A stretch of 55,698 bases of DNA. Origin: Cytobacillus firmus DS1. GTDB lineage: Bacteria > Bacillota > Bacilli > Bacillales > Cytobacillaceae. A program made the translations under genes and the position numbers. Where the stretch lies: assembly GCF_000565285.1 (NCBI RefSeq), contig NZ_APVL01000023.1:1-55698 (forward strand), given 5' to 3'. Numbering within the stretch: position 1 is the first letter of the stretch; each line of letters opens with the position of its first letter. Of the stretch, positions 23,985 through 34,337 are shown in pieces. Under the pieces are notes generated by a model, which saw nothing but the letters and a program-made list of their open reading frames with translations, was not told where the DNA came from and ran no database searches.

Positions 23985-26630
23985 TTATTCGCCTTTTAGC
24001 TCTCTGATGCGAGCTTCTACAGCTGCTCTCTTCTCACTGTAGTCTTGTTCTTTTGCTTTTTCTTCCTCAATTACCTTTTCAGGCGCTTTTTTAATAAAGC
24101 CTTCGTTTGAAAGTTTTTTCTGGACTCTTTCAACTTCTTTATTTAATTTATCCCATTCCTTCTGAAGACGGGCAACTTCTTCTTCAATGTTAATCAGGCC
24201 TTCAAGCGGCAGGATGATTTCTGCTCCAGTCACAACAGCTGTCATCGCCTTATCGGGAGTCTCAACCTCTAGAGCCAATACCAGTTCCTCAGGATTACAG
24301 AAGCGTTCAATATAGGCACGATTATTTTCCAGTGTTACAAGAATTTCCTGGTCCTTAGCCCTTACCATCATTTTAATCTTCTTGCTCATCGGCGTGTTCA
24401 CTTCAGCTCGGCTGTTGCGGACAGAACGGATGATTTCAACAAGCAGCTTCATCTCATTTGCAGCCTGGTTGTCTGTGTATTCATCGTTTACAGCCGGCCA
24501 CTGGGCAACCGTAATGGATTCGCCTGAATGAGGAAGGTTCTGCCAGATTTCCTCTGTGATAAATGGCATAAATGGATGGAGCAGGCGCATTGTGTTATCC
24601 AGAACATATGCCAGGATGGAGCGCGTTGTTTTCTTGGCAGCTTCATCTTCTCCATACAGCGGAAGCTTCGCCATTTCGATATACCAGTCGCAGAAATCAT
24701 CCCAGATGAAGTTGTACAGGACTCGGCCAACCTCTCCAAACTCATAGCGGTCAGACAATCTTGTAACAGTCTCGATTGTTTCATTCAAACGGGTTAATAT
24801 CCATTTATCAGCAACTGACTTTTCACCGCTTAAATCAATTTCTTCGAATTTTAATCCATCCATATTCATTAAGGCAAAGCGGGATGCGTTCCAGATTTTA
24901 TTGGCAAAGTTCCAGGTTGCCTCAACCTTTTCCATGCTGAAGCGAAGATCCTGTCCCGGCGAGCTTCCTGTTGAAAGGAAGTAACGGAGTGAATCGGCAC
25001 CATACTGGTCGATTACATCCATCGGATCAACGCCATTTCCAAGTGACTTACTCATCTTGCGTCCCTGTGAGTCACGAACAAGACCATGAATTAATACATC
25101 CTGGAATGGACGCTCTCCTGTAAATTCGAGACCCTGGAAAATCATTCGTGATACCCAGAAGAAAATAATATCATAGCCTGTTACAAGGGCCGCAGTCGGA
25201 TAATATCTCTTAAAGTCAGCAGAGTCAGTATCCGGCCAGCCCATCGTTGAAAACGGCCATAATGCTGAACTGAACCATGTATCTAATACATCTTTATCCT
25301 GTTCCCAGTTTTCACTATCTTCAGGAGCTTCATGACCAACGTAAACCACACCAGTCTCCTTGTGATACCAGGCCGGGATGCGGTGACCCCACCAAAGCTG
25401 GCGTGAAATACACCAGTCGCGGATATTTTCCATCCAGCGCAGATACGTTTTTTCAAATCGCTCCGGAACAAAGTTCACTTTTTCCTCTTTATTTTGAAGC
25501 GCTATGGCTTCATCCGCAAGAGGCTGCATTTTTACAAACCATTGGGTTGAAAGGTATGGTTCAACTACTGCACCGCTGCGCTCTGAATGGCCCACAGAAT
25601 GCATATGCTCTTCAATTTTGAAAAGGACTCCTTCTTCCTGAAGGTCCTTTACGATCTGCTTGCGGCATTCAAAGCGGTCCATACCCTGGTATTTACCGGC
25701 TCTCATGTTCATCGTGCCGTCTTCATTCATTACAAGGATTCTTTCAAGATTGTGGCGGTTTCCGATCTCGAAATCATTTGGGTCATGAGCCGGTGTAATT
25801 TTTACTGCACCTGACCCGAAATCCATTTCTACATAATCATCAGCAACAATTGGAATTTCCCGTCCTGTGATCGGCAGTTTAACCGTCTTGCCGATTAAAT
25901 GCTTATAGCGCTCATCTTCCGGGTGTACTGCTACAGCTGTATCGCCAAGCATCGTTTCAGGGCGTGTAGTGGCAATCTCGATATGTCCCGAACCGTCTGT
26001 AAGCGGATATCTCATATGGTAGAAAGCACCTTGAACATCCTTATAAATAACTTCGATATCAGAAAGCGCTGTTTTCGTGGACGGATCCCAGTTGATGATG
26101 TACTCGCCGCGGTAAATCAATCCTTTTTTATAAAGTGAAACGAAAACCTCTCTGACAGCTTTTGATAAGCCTTCATCAAGGGTAAAGCGTTCACGGCTGT
26201 AATCAAGCCCTAATCCAAGCTTTGACCATTGCTGGCGGATATGGCTGGCATATTCCTCTTTCCATTTCCATGTTTCTTCCACAAATTTTTCACGGCCTAA
26301 ATCATAGCGGCTTTTGCCATCATTGCGCAGCTTTTCTTCCACCTTTGCCTGAGTGGCGATACCCGCATGGTCCATACCAGGAAGCCATAAAACATCGTAT
26401 CCCTGCATACGCTTCATTCGGGTGAGGATATCCTGCAGCGTCGTATCCCATGCATGGCCGAGATGAAGCTTTCCTGTTACGTTCGGAGGCGGAATCACAA
26501 TAGTATACGGCTGCTTCGCTTCGTCATCTTTCGCTTCAAAGAACTTCCCTTCCAGCCACCAATCATATCTTCCTTTTTCAATCGCCTGCGGATCATATTT
26601 AGTAGGCATTGATAATTCATTGTTCTCCAT
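23985..26630 (-). CDS. valS: Valyl-tRNA synthetase
   Basis: An 881-residue class I aminoacyl-tRNA synthetase of the usual length. HIGH appears as [15 protein letters not shown] (about 48-62) and KMSKS as [14 protein letters not shown] (about 520). The editing CP1 domain ([19 protein letters not shown]) is intact, so mischarged threonine can be cleared. The anticodon-binding domain follows, then the C-terminal coiled-coil arm ([25 protein letters not shown]). Expression is controlled by the T-box leader upstream. Confidence 0.98.
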   Translation of the reverse strand: MENNELSMPTKYDPQAIEKGRYDWWLEGKFFEAKDDEAKQPYTIVIPPPNVTGKLHLGHAWDTTLQDILTRMKRMQGYDVLWLPGMDHAGIATQAKVEEKLRNDGKSRYDLGREKFVEETWKWKEEYASHIRQQWSKLGLGLDYSRERFTLDEGLSKAVREVFVSLYKKGLIYRGEYIINWDPSTKTALSDIEVIYKDVQGAFYHMRYPLTDGSGHIEIATTRPETMLGDTAVAVHPEDERYKHLIGKTVKLPITGREIPIVADDYVEMDFGSGAVKITPAHDPNDFEIGNRHNLERILVMNEDGTMNMRAGKYQGMDRFECRKQIVKDLQEEGVLFKIEEHMHSVGHSERSGAVVEPYLSTQWFVKMQPLADEAIALQNKEEKVNFVPERFEKTYLRWMENIRDWCISRQLWWGHRIPAWYHKETGVVYVGHEAPEDSENWEQDKDVLDTWFSSALWPFSTMGWPDTDSADFKRYYPTAALVTGYDIIFFWVSRMIFQGLEFTGERPFQDVLIHGLVRDSQGRKMSKSLGNGVDPMDVIDQYGADSLRYFLSTGSSPGQDLRFSMEKVEATWNFANKIWNASRFALMNMDGLKFEEIDLSGEKSVADKWILTRLNETIETVTRLSDRYEFGEVGRVLYNFIWDDFCDWYIEMAKLPLYGEDEAAKKTTRSILAYVLDNTMRLLHPFMPFITEEIWQNLPHSGESITVAQWPAVNDEYTDNQAANEMKLLVEIIRSVRNSRAEVNTPMSKKIKMMVRAKDQEILVTLENNRAYIERFCNPEELVLALEVETPDKAMTAVVTGAEIILPLEGLINIEEEVARLQKEWDKLNKEVERVQKKLSNEGFIKKAPEKVIEEEKAKEQDYSEKRAAVEARIRELKGE

Positions 26631-26670
26631 ATGTCATTCTTCCTTTCTAAAAGCAATCAGCAAAAATAAA

Positions 26671-26940
26671 AAAACTCCACTCGCCATAAAAGGACGAATG
26701 GAGTTTGTTTCGCGGTACCACCTTTTTTTCAACCAATAAAGAAAATCCGGGAAAGAAGTTCTTATAGTGGCTGACACTTAAGCAGATAACGGATTTCCCG
26801 TCTTTTACTACTTGGCTGCTGCCTTTCGCAAAAGATGCTCTAGGGCGACCTTCCAACGGTTCTGCCTGGATAACCTTTCAGCTGCTGGTTTTCCTCTCTA
26901 AAAGGCAAATGGCCATTGTACTCTTCCCTGTCTTAGCATC
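26671..26940 (-). promoter_or_regulatory. T-box riboswitch leader of valS
   Basis: The conserved T-box core AAGGTGGTACCGCG is at 26711-26724 on the minus strand. Stem I is closed by GATGCT (26935-26940) and AGCATC (26834-26839). The candidate valine specifier GUC lies at 26847-26849 on the 3' side of Stem I. The terminator (AAACTCCACTCG region, 26671-26707) follows directly with a T-run and competes with the antiterminator. Uncharged tRNA-Val binding should permit read-through into valS. Confidence 0.95.
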
Positions 26941-26962
26941 GATATAAAGTTATATATAAAAT

Positions 26963-26992
26963 ATACTACCGAAAAAATACTGTTATAGTCAA
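26963..26992 (-). promoter_or_regulatory. Promoter of the valS T-box leader
   Basis: TTGACT (26987-26992), 18-base spacer, TAGTAT (26963-26968), ending about 22 bases before Stem I. Good sigma-A match. Confidence 0.6.
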
Positions 26993-27170
26993 TAATGATT
27001 CCCCAAATTTTTATATATTATTCACTGTCTCCATTTGAAGTGCCGATATATTTGCCCTTATTCATTGCCGTGTGCGTGAACGTTATAGGGGAAAAAATGA
27101 AAATAGGCACTTTACGGAAAAATGAATCATAGGATATATATAAGAACATTGGGGAAAGGGGTATGCTCAA

Positions 27171-27362
27171 ATGAGAAGAAAATATAATCCCTACACACTG
27201 CCTCCCTGGTTAAGAACTTTCAGGAATGTATGTGCACAATTCATTATCCCGTTCTGTGTTTTTCAAGGCATAAGAACAATTTTACTGCCTACTACCTTCG
27301 ATGTACTGCTGCTTTCGCTGTTCATCCTGATTGCTATCGCCTTTCATCTTCAATTGGTTTAG
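27171..27362 (+). CDS. Small membrane protein, conserved-looking, function unknown
   Basis: A 63-residue protein beginning MRRKYNPYTLPPWLR, with two hydrophobic segments (AQFIIPFCVFQGIRTILL and FDVLLLSLFILIAIAFHL). GGGGAAAGGGG lies 10-20 bases before the ATG, and a hairpin (27361-27391) follows the stop, so it looks like a real monocistronic gene despite its size. I believe similar small proteins occur next to ysxE in other Bacillaceae, but could not check. The upstream CATAGGATA (27128-27136) with AC 17 bases before fits a sigma-K or sigma-E type promoter, which would place expression in the mother cell, like its spore-coat neighbours. Confidence 0.65.
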   Translation: MRRKYNPYTLPPWLRTFRNVCAQFIIPFCVFQGIRTILLPTTFDVLLLSLFILIAIAFHLQLV

Positions 27363-27391
27363 GAGCCCGCATCCTTCAGCTTTGGGCTCCT
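27361..27391. terminator. Hairpin between the small membrane gene and ysxE
   Basis: Stem AGGAGCCC / GGGCTCCT around a 15-base loop at the junction of convergent genes. No long T-run, so a weak terminator. Confidence 0.5.
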
Positions 27392-28443
27392 TCCTGTGCT
27401 TGAGCTTCTGCTGCCGCTTTTGCTTCCTGTTTTTGCCTCTCAATCTCATCGATTCTCATAACGGCATATTCAATATTTTTCAAAAGCCAATACTGCCTCT
27501 GCAGATGCTGGACAGCCTTTCTTTCTCCTCTCTTTCCTTCCCCTTTATAATATTGTTCGCAAGCTTTGATAATAGGACCCGGATGAGCAAAGTAGCTTTG
27601 AAACAGCAGCATCTCGTCGTCCCTGAAGGGAAAGTACTTCATATAAGTGTAAATCCATTCTACACATTCTTCCGATCTTTTTGGGTATGTTTTCAGTGTT
27701 CTTGATAAAAACGGCAATACATCATGGAGCGGCGACCCCTGTCTTGCATTTTCGAAATTTGTGAAGTAGCCATACCCCCTATCATCGTATAGAAAATGTT
27801 CGGTTGAAACTTTTCCATGAATGATGACCGTACGTGCTTTTTCACTTTCCTTTGTCTTTTCATACCAATCTTTAAATTTATTTGTGGAGAATTTTAGTGC
27901 CTGGCTGACATCATGGTAATATAGAGAAAACATTAGCTCAAAAGGAGACATATACTCTTTTCTTTCGCAGGCTTCGATGAATCCCTCCAAAAACTCCTTT
28001 TCCTTCTCCCATTCCTGTAAGGTATTTTCGTAATGTTCGGTACGGTCTTCTTTTTTTATAGGAACCTCCCGCGAGGATAATGTGTGCAGTCTTGCCAATT
28101 CCCTCAGCATCTGCTGATGCCGCTCAAATCTGTCCTCCTTTTCTTCATTGGACATCCAGGGCATTAAATAAAATAATTCATTTTGATGGAGCACAGCATA
28201 TCTTCCGTCCACCGTTGGGTATATAGGAACTATTCTGTTATAGCCTTTTTGAAAGAGTGTTTGTACATGCCTTATAAAATCCGCTCCACGCTGAGGCTTT
28301 ATTTTCTTCAAAGCAAACACGCCTTTGCTGCTGTAAATCTTCTGAACTCTCCCAAAATACTCTACAAAATGCGGCTCTAATGAATAATGATTTAAAATGG
28401 GAGAGACTTTCTGCAGCCGATTTTTTTCTTCCACCTTAACCAC
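27376..28443 (-). CDS. ysxE: YsxE/CotS-family spore coat kinase-like protein
   Basis: A 355-residue protein of the aminoglycoside-phosphotransferase/choline-kinase fold used by the CotS, CotI, YsxE and YutH spore coat proteins. Visible are the N-lobe (KIYSSKGVFALKKIKPQRGADFIRHVQ), the hinge (FYLMPWM) and the catalytic-loop equivalent VIIHGKVSTEHFLYDDRG, where the canonical kinase HGDxxxxN is altered (HGKVSTEH), followed by YFTNFENARQGSPLHDV. The altered loop suggests weak or absent kinase activity. It is 85 bases after spoVID with a terminator between, as in B. subtilis. Its 3' end converges on the small membrane gene. The C-terminal Ala/Gln/Glu tail is probably disordered. Confidence 0.88.
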   Translation of the reverse strand: MVKVEEKNRLQKVSPILNHYSLEPHFVEYFGRVQKIYSSKGVFALKKIKPQRGADFIRHVQTLFQKGYNRIVPIYPTVDGRYAVLHQNELFYLMPWMSNEEKEDRFERHQQMLRELARLHTLSSREVPIKKEDRTEHYENTLQEWEKEKEFLEGFIEACERKEYMSPFELMFSLYYHDVSQALKFSTNKFKDWYEKTKESEKARTVIIHGKVSTEHFLYDDRGYGYFTNFENARQGSPLHDVLPFLSRTLKTYPKRSEECVEWIYTYMKYFPFRDDEMLLFQSYFAHPGPIIKACEQYYKGEGKRGERKAVQHLQRQYWLLKNIEYAVMRIDEIERQKQEAKAAAEAQAQEGAQS

Positions 28444-28485
28444 TCACTTTCCAGAATGAAAAAAATATATATTGGTTAAAAGAAA

Positions 28486-28514
28486 ATAGCTGAGCGGGTT
28501 ATCAATACCTGCTC
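28486..28514 (-). terminator. Terminator between spoVID and ysxE
   Basis: Stem GCTGAGC... / ...GCTCAGC with a loop of about 15 bases, just past the spoVID stop; a TTTTC run follows on the minus strand. It may only partly separate the two genes. Confidence 0.6.
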
Positions 28515-28528
28515 AGCCTTTTAACCTT

Positions 28529-29794
28529 TTAATGGGCTACCGCAACAGGAATGTACAGCACTTGCCCTTCATAAATATCCTGATTAATTTCCAGATGATT
28601 CACCCTTAATAGCTGCTGCGCCGGTATTTCATACCTTTCAGCAATGCCATCAATTGTATCGCCGTTCTGCACAATGCAAACCTTGAGTTTAACATGTTCT
28701 TCTGACTCTTCCTTACGGGCAAAAAACTCCGTTAACGACATGCTTTTCTTTTTGGAGAGTTTCTTTTTCTTAGCTTCCTGTTCTGAAGAGGATGAAGATT
28801 CCTCTGTTTCCTCAGGGGTCTGCTGTGCAGCTGCCTGGACAGGTTTCTTTTCAAAAGAGGGGCTATCTGATTCGGACGCTTCCGTCATTTGATAAATTTC
28901 CTGTGCAGATGGCGGTGCTTCCTCTTCACTGCGCTGAGAAGAGAAAGATATTTCCGGCGCAGTTTTTGGCGTCTGTTCTTCTTGTCGCTGCTCTTGTGTT
29001 ACTTCAAGCGCTGTCGGCACTGCAGGTTTAATGACTTCCTGATCTTCCGTTTCAGGCCGCTTTCTTGCTTCTGCCTCAAATGGAATATATACCTCGACTG
29101 TCTCCGGCTGCTCTTCCTGCTGTTTCTCGTCCCGAATATTTTCCTCGGCGCCAGCAAATACCTGTTCAGCGGATACTTGTTCCTCCCTTTCTTCCTCCTG
29201 GTCCTGTTCTTCCTGCTTATAAGAAGGCCATTCCTGCAGAATCGGCTCTTCTTCCTCTGTCTCCTCCACCGCTTCAGGAGATCTGTACAGAGGCTCTAAT
29301 TCTTCAGTTTCAGTTTCAGGTTCAGTTTCTTCCTCCCATACTTGAACAGGCACATGCTGCTGATCACCATATAATCCTGTTATGGTTAAATTAGCTGTCA
29401 GCTTCATACAGCTTCTTTCCGGCAGAACATAATCGAATGACTCTACTGCAACGTCAATATCGTAAATGCTTTGGATTCTATTATTCGGAATGGTGATATC
29501 AACTGGAAAATAGTGTTTGAATTCACAAATTCCTTCGCCCCGTTCTTCAATTGTCTGAACGAATTTGGTAACTGAAAAATCCTCTTGTTCTTCATCGGTT
29601 GTTTCTTCATCGCTGCGTCTATACTCTCCTGCCAGTTCCAGTGCTCCCTGGATTGTTACATATTGATCGCTTTCCTGAATTGTTATATTGGGGTCTAACG
29701 AGATGGAAATCAGGTCTGACACTTCCTGTCCTTTTTGAAACCATACTGATTCTTCTAAAGAAAATCGTAAGCACGATGGATTCCCCTGAGACAA
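28529..29794 (-). CDS. spoVID: Stage VI sporulation protein D (coat encasement morphogen)
   Basis: A 421-residue SpoVID. The conserved N-terminal domain (LRFSLEESVWFQKGQEVSDLISISLDPNI, then FPVDITIP and FDYVLPERS) is the SpoIVA/SafA interaction region; the middle ~220 residues are extremely Glu/Gln-rich and disordered; a LysM domain (VCIVQNGDTIDGIAERYEIPAQQLLRVNHL..YEGQVLYIPV) closes it and contacts spore peptidoglycan precursors. The start is TTG at 29794, preceded by GGGAGGAG at 7 bases; the 36-base longer frame from a GTG has no ribosome site and runs through this one. It is required for coat proteins to encircle the forespore. The B. subtilis protein is longer (~575). Confidence 0.93.
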   Translation of the reverse strand: MSQGNPSCLRFSLEESVWFQKGQEVSDLISISLDPNITIQESDQYVTIQGALELAGEYRRSDEETTDEEQEDFSVTKFVQTIEERGEGICEFKHYFPVDITIPNNRIQSIYDIDVAVESFDYVLPERSCMKLTANLTITGLYGDQQHVPVQVWEEETEPETETEELEPLYRSPEAVEETEEEEPILQEWPSYKQEEQDQEEEREEQVSAEQVFAGAEENIRDEKQQEEQPETVEVYIPFEAEARKRPETEDQEVIKPAVPTALEVTQEQRQEEQTPKTAPEISFSSQRSEEEAPPSAQEIYQMTEASESDSPSFEKKPVQAAAQQTPEETEESSSSSEQEAKKKKLSKKKSMSLTEFFARKEESEEHVKLKVCIVQNGDTIDGIAERYEIPAQQLLRVNHLEINQDIYEGQVLYIPVAVAH

Positions 29795-29933
29795 AGCGAC
29801 TCCTCCCTTCGAATCTTTGCGTTTAATCACTATGTCATTAACAATCCTATGAGGGATGAGGATACTTTATGATTAGAAAAATAGCGCTTAAAGGGAATAA
29901 TTGTAAAAAGGTCCTTGAAATATACAGAGTGGG

Positions 29934-30084
29934 TGAGTCTGAGGTTGGTGTGCCTTCAGACAAGAAAAGCTGAGATCTGAGTTTGTGAGTCCGAAGTTGG
30001 TGCACCTTCGGACAAAGAAAGCAGAAATCCGAGTTTGTATGTCCGAAGTTCGTGTGCCTTCAGACAGAACAAGCTAATGACAAG
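29934..30084. repeat. Three tandem 52-base repeats, each with a hairpin
   Basis: Units at 29934-29985, 29986-30037 and 30038-30084 (last partial). Each holds a hairpin of GTCYGA...TCRGAC type (29937-29961, 29989-30013, 30041-30065), the middle one with a perfect 8-bp stem GTCCGAAG / CTTCGGAC. Base changes between units mostly keep pairing. It fills the gap between spoVID and the hemL terminator; no reading frame is convincing. Confidence 0.85.
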
Positions 30085-30097
30085 ATAAATATGAAAA

Positions 30098-30121
30098 ACA
30101 CTCATCAAATATGATGAGTGT
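30098..30121 (-). terminator. Terminator of the hemAXCDBL operon
   Basis: Perfect 9-bp stem ACACTCATC / GATGAGTGT with a 6-base loop, followed by TTTTTC on the minus strand, 11 bases after the hemL stop. Confidence 0.92.
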
Positions 30122-30131
30122 CAGGTTTTGC

Positions 30132-31418
30132 TTATTTTAATTTGGAGAATGCCTGTTCAGCAGCCAAGATTGTTTTTTCGATATCCTCATCTGTGTGTGC
30201 AGTTGAGAGGAACAGTCCTTCGAATTGGGATGGCGGCAGGAAGACTCCCTGGTTTGCCATTTCCCTGTAGTATTCTGCAAAGAATTCCAGGTTGGATGTT
30301 TTGGCTTTTTCATAGTTAATAACGTCTTCATTTGTAAAGAAGATGCCGATCATGGATCCGGCACGGTTGATGGTGTGCGGGATATCATATTTTTCAGCAG
30401 CTGCTTTAAGCCCTTCTTCCAGTCTGTCTGCTTTTCTTTCAAATTCTTTGTAGGACTCAGGTGTCAGCTGGCTTAAAGTCTCGAAACCGGCTGTCATGGC
30501 AAGAGGATTTCCTGATAATGTTCCTGCCTGGTAAATTGGGCCGCTTGGTGCAATCTGCTTCATTATTTCAGCTTTTCCGCCATATGCACCGACTGGGAGA
30601 CCGCCGCCAATTACTTTTCCAAGACATGTAATGTCCGGTGTCACTCCAAAATAGCCCTGCGCGCAATTGTAGCCTACACGGAATCCGGTCATTACTTCAT
30701 CAAAAATAAGCAGGGATCCGTTTTGCTCAGTAATTTCTCTTAAGCCTTCAAGGAAACCCGGCTGTGGAGGAACGACTCCCATATTTCCAGCTACCGGCTC
30801 CACAATTACACCTGCAATATCATCTCCGAATTGCTCAAAGGCATATCTTACGCTTTCAAGGTCATTATAAGGAACTGTAATTGTGTTTTTAGCAACACCT
30901 TCAGGAACTCCCGGACTGTCAGGCAGCCCTAATGTTGCTACACCGGAGCCGGCTTTGATTAATAGGGAATCGCCGTGGCCATGATAACAGCCTTCAAATT
31001 TCATGATTTTATTTCGGCCGGTATATCCTCTGGCAAGTCTTAAAGCACTCATGGTAGCTTCAGTTCCGGAAGAAACCATACGCACCACTTCGATTGAAGG
31101 GACGCGCTCAATAACAAGCTTAGCAAGCTCGTTTTCAATTTCAGTAGGAGCACCGAAGCTTGTCCCCATTTCAGCTACTTTTTTAATACCCTCGACCACA
31201 CGTTCATTCGTATGGCCCAGAATTAACGGGCCCCAGGACAATACATAATCGATATATTCATTGCCATCGATATCGTAGATTTTAGAGCCGCGTCCGCGTT
31301 CCATAAAAATGGGATCCATATTAACTGATTTAAAGGCACGCACAGGAGAGTTTACTCCTCCAGGCATCAATTCGCTTGCCTCTTTAAAAGCCTTGTTAGA
31401 TTTTTCATAAGAGCGCAT
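30132..31418 (-). CDS. hemL: Glutamate-1-semialdehyde 2,1-aminomutase
   Basis: A 428-residue PLP enzyme that converts glutamate-1-semialdehyde to 5-aminolevulinate, the last step of the C5 route. The N-terminal [35 protein letters not shown], the Asp of [11 protein letters not shown], and the Schiff-base Lys in [18 protein letters not shown] are all present. Length is normal. It is the last gene of the heme operon, 55 bases after hemB, with its own GAGGGATG ribosome site and a strong terminator behind it. Confidence 0.98.
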   Translation of the reverse strand: MRSYEKSNKAFKEASELMPGGVNSPVRAFKSVNMDPIFMERGRGSKIYDIDGNEYIDYVLSWGPLILGHTNERVVEGIKKVAEMGTSFGAPTEIENELAKLVIERVPSIEVVRMVSSGTEATMSALRLARGYTGRNKIMKFEGCYHGHGDSLLIKAGSGVATLGLPDSPGVPEGVAKNTITVPYNDLESVRYAFEQFGDDIAGVIVEPVAGNMGVVPPQPGFLEGLREITEQNGSLLIFDEVMTGFRVGYNCAQGYFGVTPDITCLGKVIGGGLPVGAYGGKAEIMKQIAPSGPIYQAGTLSGNPLAMTAGFETLSQLTPESYKEFERKADRLEEGLKAAAEKYDIPHTINRAGSMIGIFFTNEDVINYEKAKTSNLEFFAEYYREMANQGVFLPPSQFEGLFLSTAHTDEDIEKTILAAEQAFSKLK

Positions 31419-31473
31419 GTCATCCCTCTTTTCTATTTAATAAGAAGTTTTCAATAGCTAACGGTCTATAGTT

Positions 31474-32454
31474 TTAGCCTTGTTCCTTAATCCACCTTGC
31501 CGCATCTTTTGCATGGTAAGTAATAATTAAATCACTTCCTGCACGCTTCATGCCTGTAAGCATTTCCATAACTATTTTCTGTTCATCAATCCAGCCGTTC
31601 TGTGCCGCAGCTTTAACCATTGAATATTCACCGCTCACATTATAAATCACAATTGGCAGATTGATGTTGTTCTTAACGTCCCGTACAATGTCCAAATAAG
31701 GCATTCCCGGCTTAACAATCAGGAAGTCAGCGCCTTCCATTAAATCAGATTCAGCTTCGCGCATGGCTTCCATGCGGTTGGCTGGATCCATCTGATATGC
31801 TTTCCGGTCGCCAAATTGCGGTGTGCTGTCAGCTGCATCTCGGAAAGGACCATAGAATGCAGATGAGTATTTAACTGCATAAGACATAACCGGGATATCT
31901 TCAAATCCGGCTTCATCAAGACCTGCCCGGATGGCTGCTGTAAACCCATCCATCATATTTGAAGGGGCAATAATGTCTGCTCCTGCTTTAGCCTGGCTTA
32001 CAGCCGTCTGCACAAGCAGTTCCAGAGATGCATCATTCAGCACTTCTCCATTTTCAATCAAACCGCAATGGCCATGGTCCGTATACTCGCAAAGGCAAGT
32101 ATCAGCGATAATAATGATTTCCGGATATTTAGCTTTAATAAATCTTGTAGCTTCCTGTACGATTCCATGATCATGATAAGCCTGCTGCCCGCATGCATCT
32201 TTCTCTTTAGGAATTCCAAATAAGAGAACGGACTTTATTCCAAGAGAAACAACTTCATTCATCTCCTCTTCCAGATGATCCAGCGATAAGTTGAAGATGC
32301 CCGGCATTGAAGGTATTTCTCTTTTAATGCCTTCTCCTTCTGCCACGAAAATCGGATAAATTAAATCCTCTGTACGCAAGAAGTTTTCACGGATAAGCGC
32401 TCTCATATTCGGACTTTTACGAAGGCGTCTATGCCTGTTAAATTGAAGTTCCAT
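31474..32454 (-). CDS. hemB: Porphobilinogen synthase (5-aminolevulinate dehydratase)
   Basis: A 326-residue TIM-barrel enzyme condensing two 5-aminolevulinate molecules to porphobilinogen. The zinc-site cysteines are visible in [15 protein letters not shown], so this is the zinc-dependent form. The catalytic lysines lie in [17 protein letters not shown] and [11 protein letters not shown]. Length is as in B. subtilis (324). AGGAGG precedes the ATG, which overlaps the end of hemD by 17 bases. Confidence 0.98.
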   Translation of the reverse strand: MELQFNRHRRLRKSPNMRALIRENFLRTEDLIYPIFVAEGEGIKREIPSMPGIFNLSLDHLEEEMNEVVSLGIKSVLLFGIPKEKDACGQQAYHDHGIVQEATRFIKAKYPEIIIIADTCLCEYTDHGHCGLIENGEVLNDASLELLVQTAVSQAKAGADIIAPSNMMDGFTAAIRAGLDEAGFEDIPVMSYAVKYSSAFYGPFRDAADSTPQFGDRKAYQMDPANRMEAMREAESDLMEGADFLIVKPGMPYLDIVRDVKNNINLPIVIYNVSGEYSMVKAAAQNGWIDEQKIVMEMLTGMKRAGSDLIITYHAKDAARWIKEQG

Positions 32455-33232
32455 TACTTTTCCTCCTGGTTTCTGTTAAGTATCTAATAATGCTATTTAG
32501 CATGCTATGTACTGTATATTCTTCCGGAACCGCATGTACCTGCAGGCCATATGACTCTGCACGTTCTTTAGTCACTGGGCCGATGCAGCCCACCACACTG
32601 TCTTTTACAGCATTCATAAGTCCAAGCTCCTTAACAGCTCCCATAAAATGATCCACTGTGGAAGGACTGGTAAAAGGAAGAATGTCTAACCCTTTTCCTG
32701 AAAGCTGATCTTTTAACAGACTGATGCTTTCACGTGGAAAAACAGTTTTATAAACAATAATTTCATCAACATTTGCACCCTTTTCAGAGAGAGATGCTGC
32801 GATATAGTCACGTGCAAGATTTCCTTTAGGGATCAATACCTTCATCCCTTTTTCTACTAATGGCAAAAAATCCTCAACAAACTCTTCAGCAACATATTTT
32901 CCGGGCACAAACTGCACCTTTAATCCCTTGTCGGCAAGCAATTTTTTAGTTTTCTCGCCGATAACCGCTATTTTAGGGAAGGGGCTGCTTAGAGTAAAAT
33001 TTTCAAAAAAAGCATCCACAGCAGTTTTGCTTGTGAATATCACCCAGTCATAAGTATGAATTTGCTTATGGGCCTGAAATAAAGCTATATCCCGCAAAGG
33101 CTCGAAAGCAATCAGGGGGATCTCAAACGGCATCCCCCCATAGCTTCGGATAAGTGCTGAAAAGGACTGAGCCTCTTTTTTCCCTCTTGGCACCAGAACA
33201 TTCATGCCTTCTAAAGGGGAAGTTCGTTTCAT
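32438..33232 (-). CDS. hemD: Uroporphyrinogen-III synthase
   Basis: A 264-residue two-lobed HemD fold. The family diverges strongly; recognisable parts are [23 protein letters not shown] at the N-terminus, [46 protein letters not shown] and [17 protein letters not shown]. It closes hydroxymethylbilane to uroporphyrinogen III with inversion of ring D. The ATG overlaps the hemC stop by 4 bases (ATGA), and the 3' end overlaps hemB, so the three are translationally coupled. Confidence 0.94.
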   Translation of the reverse strand: MKRTSPLEGMNVLVPRGKKEAQSFSALIRSYGGMPFEIPLIAFEPLRDIALFQAHKQIHTYDWVIFTSKTAVDAFFENFTLSSPFPKIAVIGEKTKKLLADKGLKVQFVPGKYVAEEFVEDFLPLVEKGMKVLIPKGNLARDYIAASLSEKGANVDEIIVYKTVFPRESISLLKDQLSGKGLDILPFTSPSTVDHFMGAVKELGLMNAVKDSVVGCIGPVTKERAESYGLQVHAVPEEYTVHSMLNSIIRYLTETRRKSNGTSI

Positions 33233-34164
33233 TGCCCGTCAAGCTCCTCTTTTACCCTGTCGATAAGCTCTTTAGCTCCCTGTTCGGTTAACTTAACAGC
33301 CACCTTAACACCAAGCTCTTCCGGGTTTGAACCTGTTAATGTCTCCTTATAAATCACTTTTCCATCAGGAGAGCCTACAAGGCCTGTTAACTCCAATACC
33401 CCGGTTTCCTTAATTGTTGCAAACCCTGCAATTGGAACCTGGCAGCCGCCTTCCATCTTATGCAGGAACGCACGCTCAGCACGCACAGTCTGGTTCGTCT
33501 CAGGGCATGTGAATTTATCCAGCAATGCCCGAAGCTCCTTATCACTTTCACGGCACTCTATGGAAAGTGCTCCCTGGCCAACAGCCGGCACACAGATCTC
33601 CGGCTCCAGGAATTCCGTAACAACATCCGATGCCCAGCCCATCCTGGATAGACCTGCTGCCGCAAGAATGATTGCATCATATTCTTCCGTTTCCAGTTTG
33701 GATAATCGGGTATCTATGTTTCCTCTGATCCACTTAATCTCGAGATCCGGACGCTGCGCCAGTAGCTGTGCCCCTCTGCGCAGGCTGCTTGTTCCAATTG
33801 TAGATCCCGGCTTTAAGACATTCAGTTTGATATGCCCTTTTGAAATGAGTGCATCCCGATGGTCTTCCCTTTCAGGAATGCTTCCAATTGTCAGACCTTT
33901 CGGAAGAACAGCAGGCATATCCTTCATGCTATGTACAGCCATATCAATTTCCTCATCAAGCATGGCCTGTTCAATTTCCTTTACGAATAAACCTTTTCCT
34001 CCGACCTTTGAAAGGGTAACATCAAGAATTTTATCACCTTTAGTGACAATTTCCTTCACTTCAAATTCAAAGGATGGATCGATGTTTTTCAATTGGCTGA
34101 TCACCCAGTTGGTCTGAGTTAATGCCAGCTTGCTTCGTCTTGAACCTACAATTATTTTTCTCAT
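33229..34164 (-). CDS. hemC: Hydroxymethylbilane synthase
   Basis: A 311-residue porphobilinogen deaminase. Signatures: [49 protein letters not shown] with the catalytic Asp region, [22 protein letters not shown], and the cofactor Cys in [11 protein letters not shown] that carries dipyrromethane. The start is the ATG at 34164, with GCAGGAGG 5 bases upstream; a TTG 15 bases earlier would run through this ribosome site. An intergenic repeat separates it from hemX. Confidence 0.97.
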   Translation of the reverse strand: MRKIIVGSRRSKLALTQTNWVISQLKNIDPSFEFEVKEIVTKGDKILDVTLSKVGGKGLFVKEIEQAMLDEEIDMAVHSMKDMPAVLPKGLTIGSIPEREDHRDALISKGHIKLNVLKPGSTIGTSSLRRGAQLLAQRPDLEIKWIRGNIDTRLSKLETEEYDAIILAAAGLSRMGWASDVVTEFLEPEICVPAVGQGALSIECRESDKELRALLDKFTCPETNQTVRAERAFLHKMEGGCQVPIAGFATIKETGVLELTGLVGSPDGKVIYKETLTGSNPEELGVKVAVKLTEQGAKELIDRVKEELDGQ

Positions 34165-34191
34165 GACAGCCTCCTGCAATTATGTCTGGCA

Positions 34192-34337
34192 GCGAACAGC
34201 CGCCTCCGCTTTTCTTTATTGTCCAGCTCCGGCTCTGGCCCCTCGAGGTCATAAGCTGTTCTGCTCTGCGGCAAACTGCGCCGCGGCCGCAGACCATCTT
34301 ATGCTTGTCGGGGCCGAACAGTCGCCTCCGCTTTTCT
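34192..34337. repeat. Bacillaceae intergenic repeat, family B, copy 1
   Basis: Core at 34220-34337 with paired arms GCCCC (34238-34242)/GGGGC (34310-34314) and CATAAG (34250-34255)/CTTATG (34298-34303). Its end word (cgaacag.cgcctccgctttt) occurs twice, at 34192-34215 and 34314-34337, so a partial second copy is fused. The right end lies inside the hemX stop codon. Same family as 46946-47066. Confidence 0.85.

Noticed and set aside
28529..29830. Strongly Gln/Glu-rich middle of SpoVID considered as a frameshifted or repeat-expanded gene
   Set aside because: The frame is continuous with normal conserved ends, and low complexity in this region is usual for SpoVID.
29934..30084. CRISPR array suspected from three regular repeats
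   Set aside because: Units are contiguous with diverged copies and no unique spacers; no cas genes nearby.
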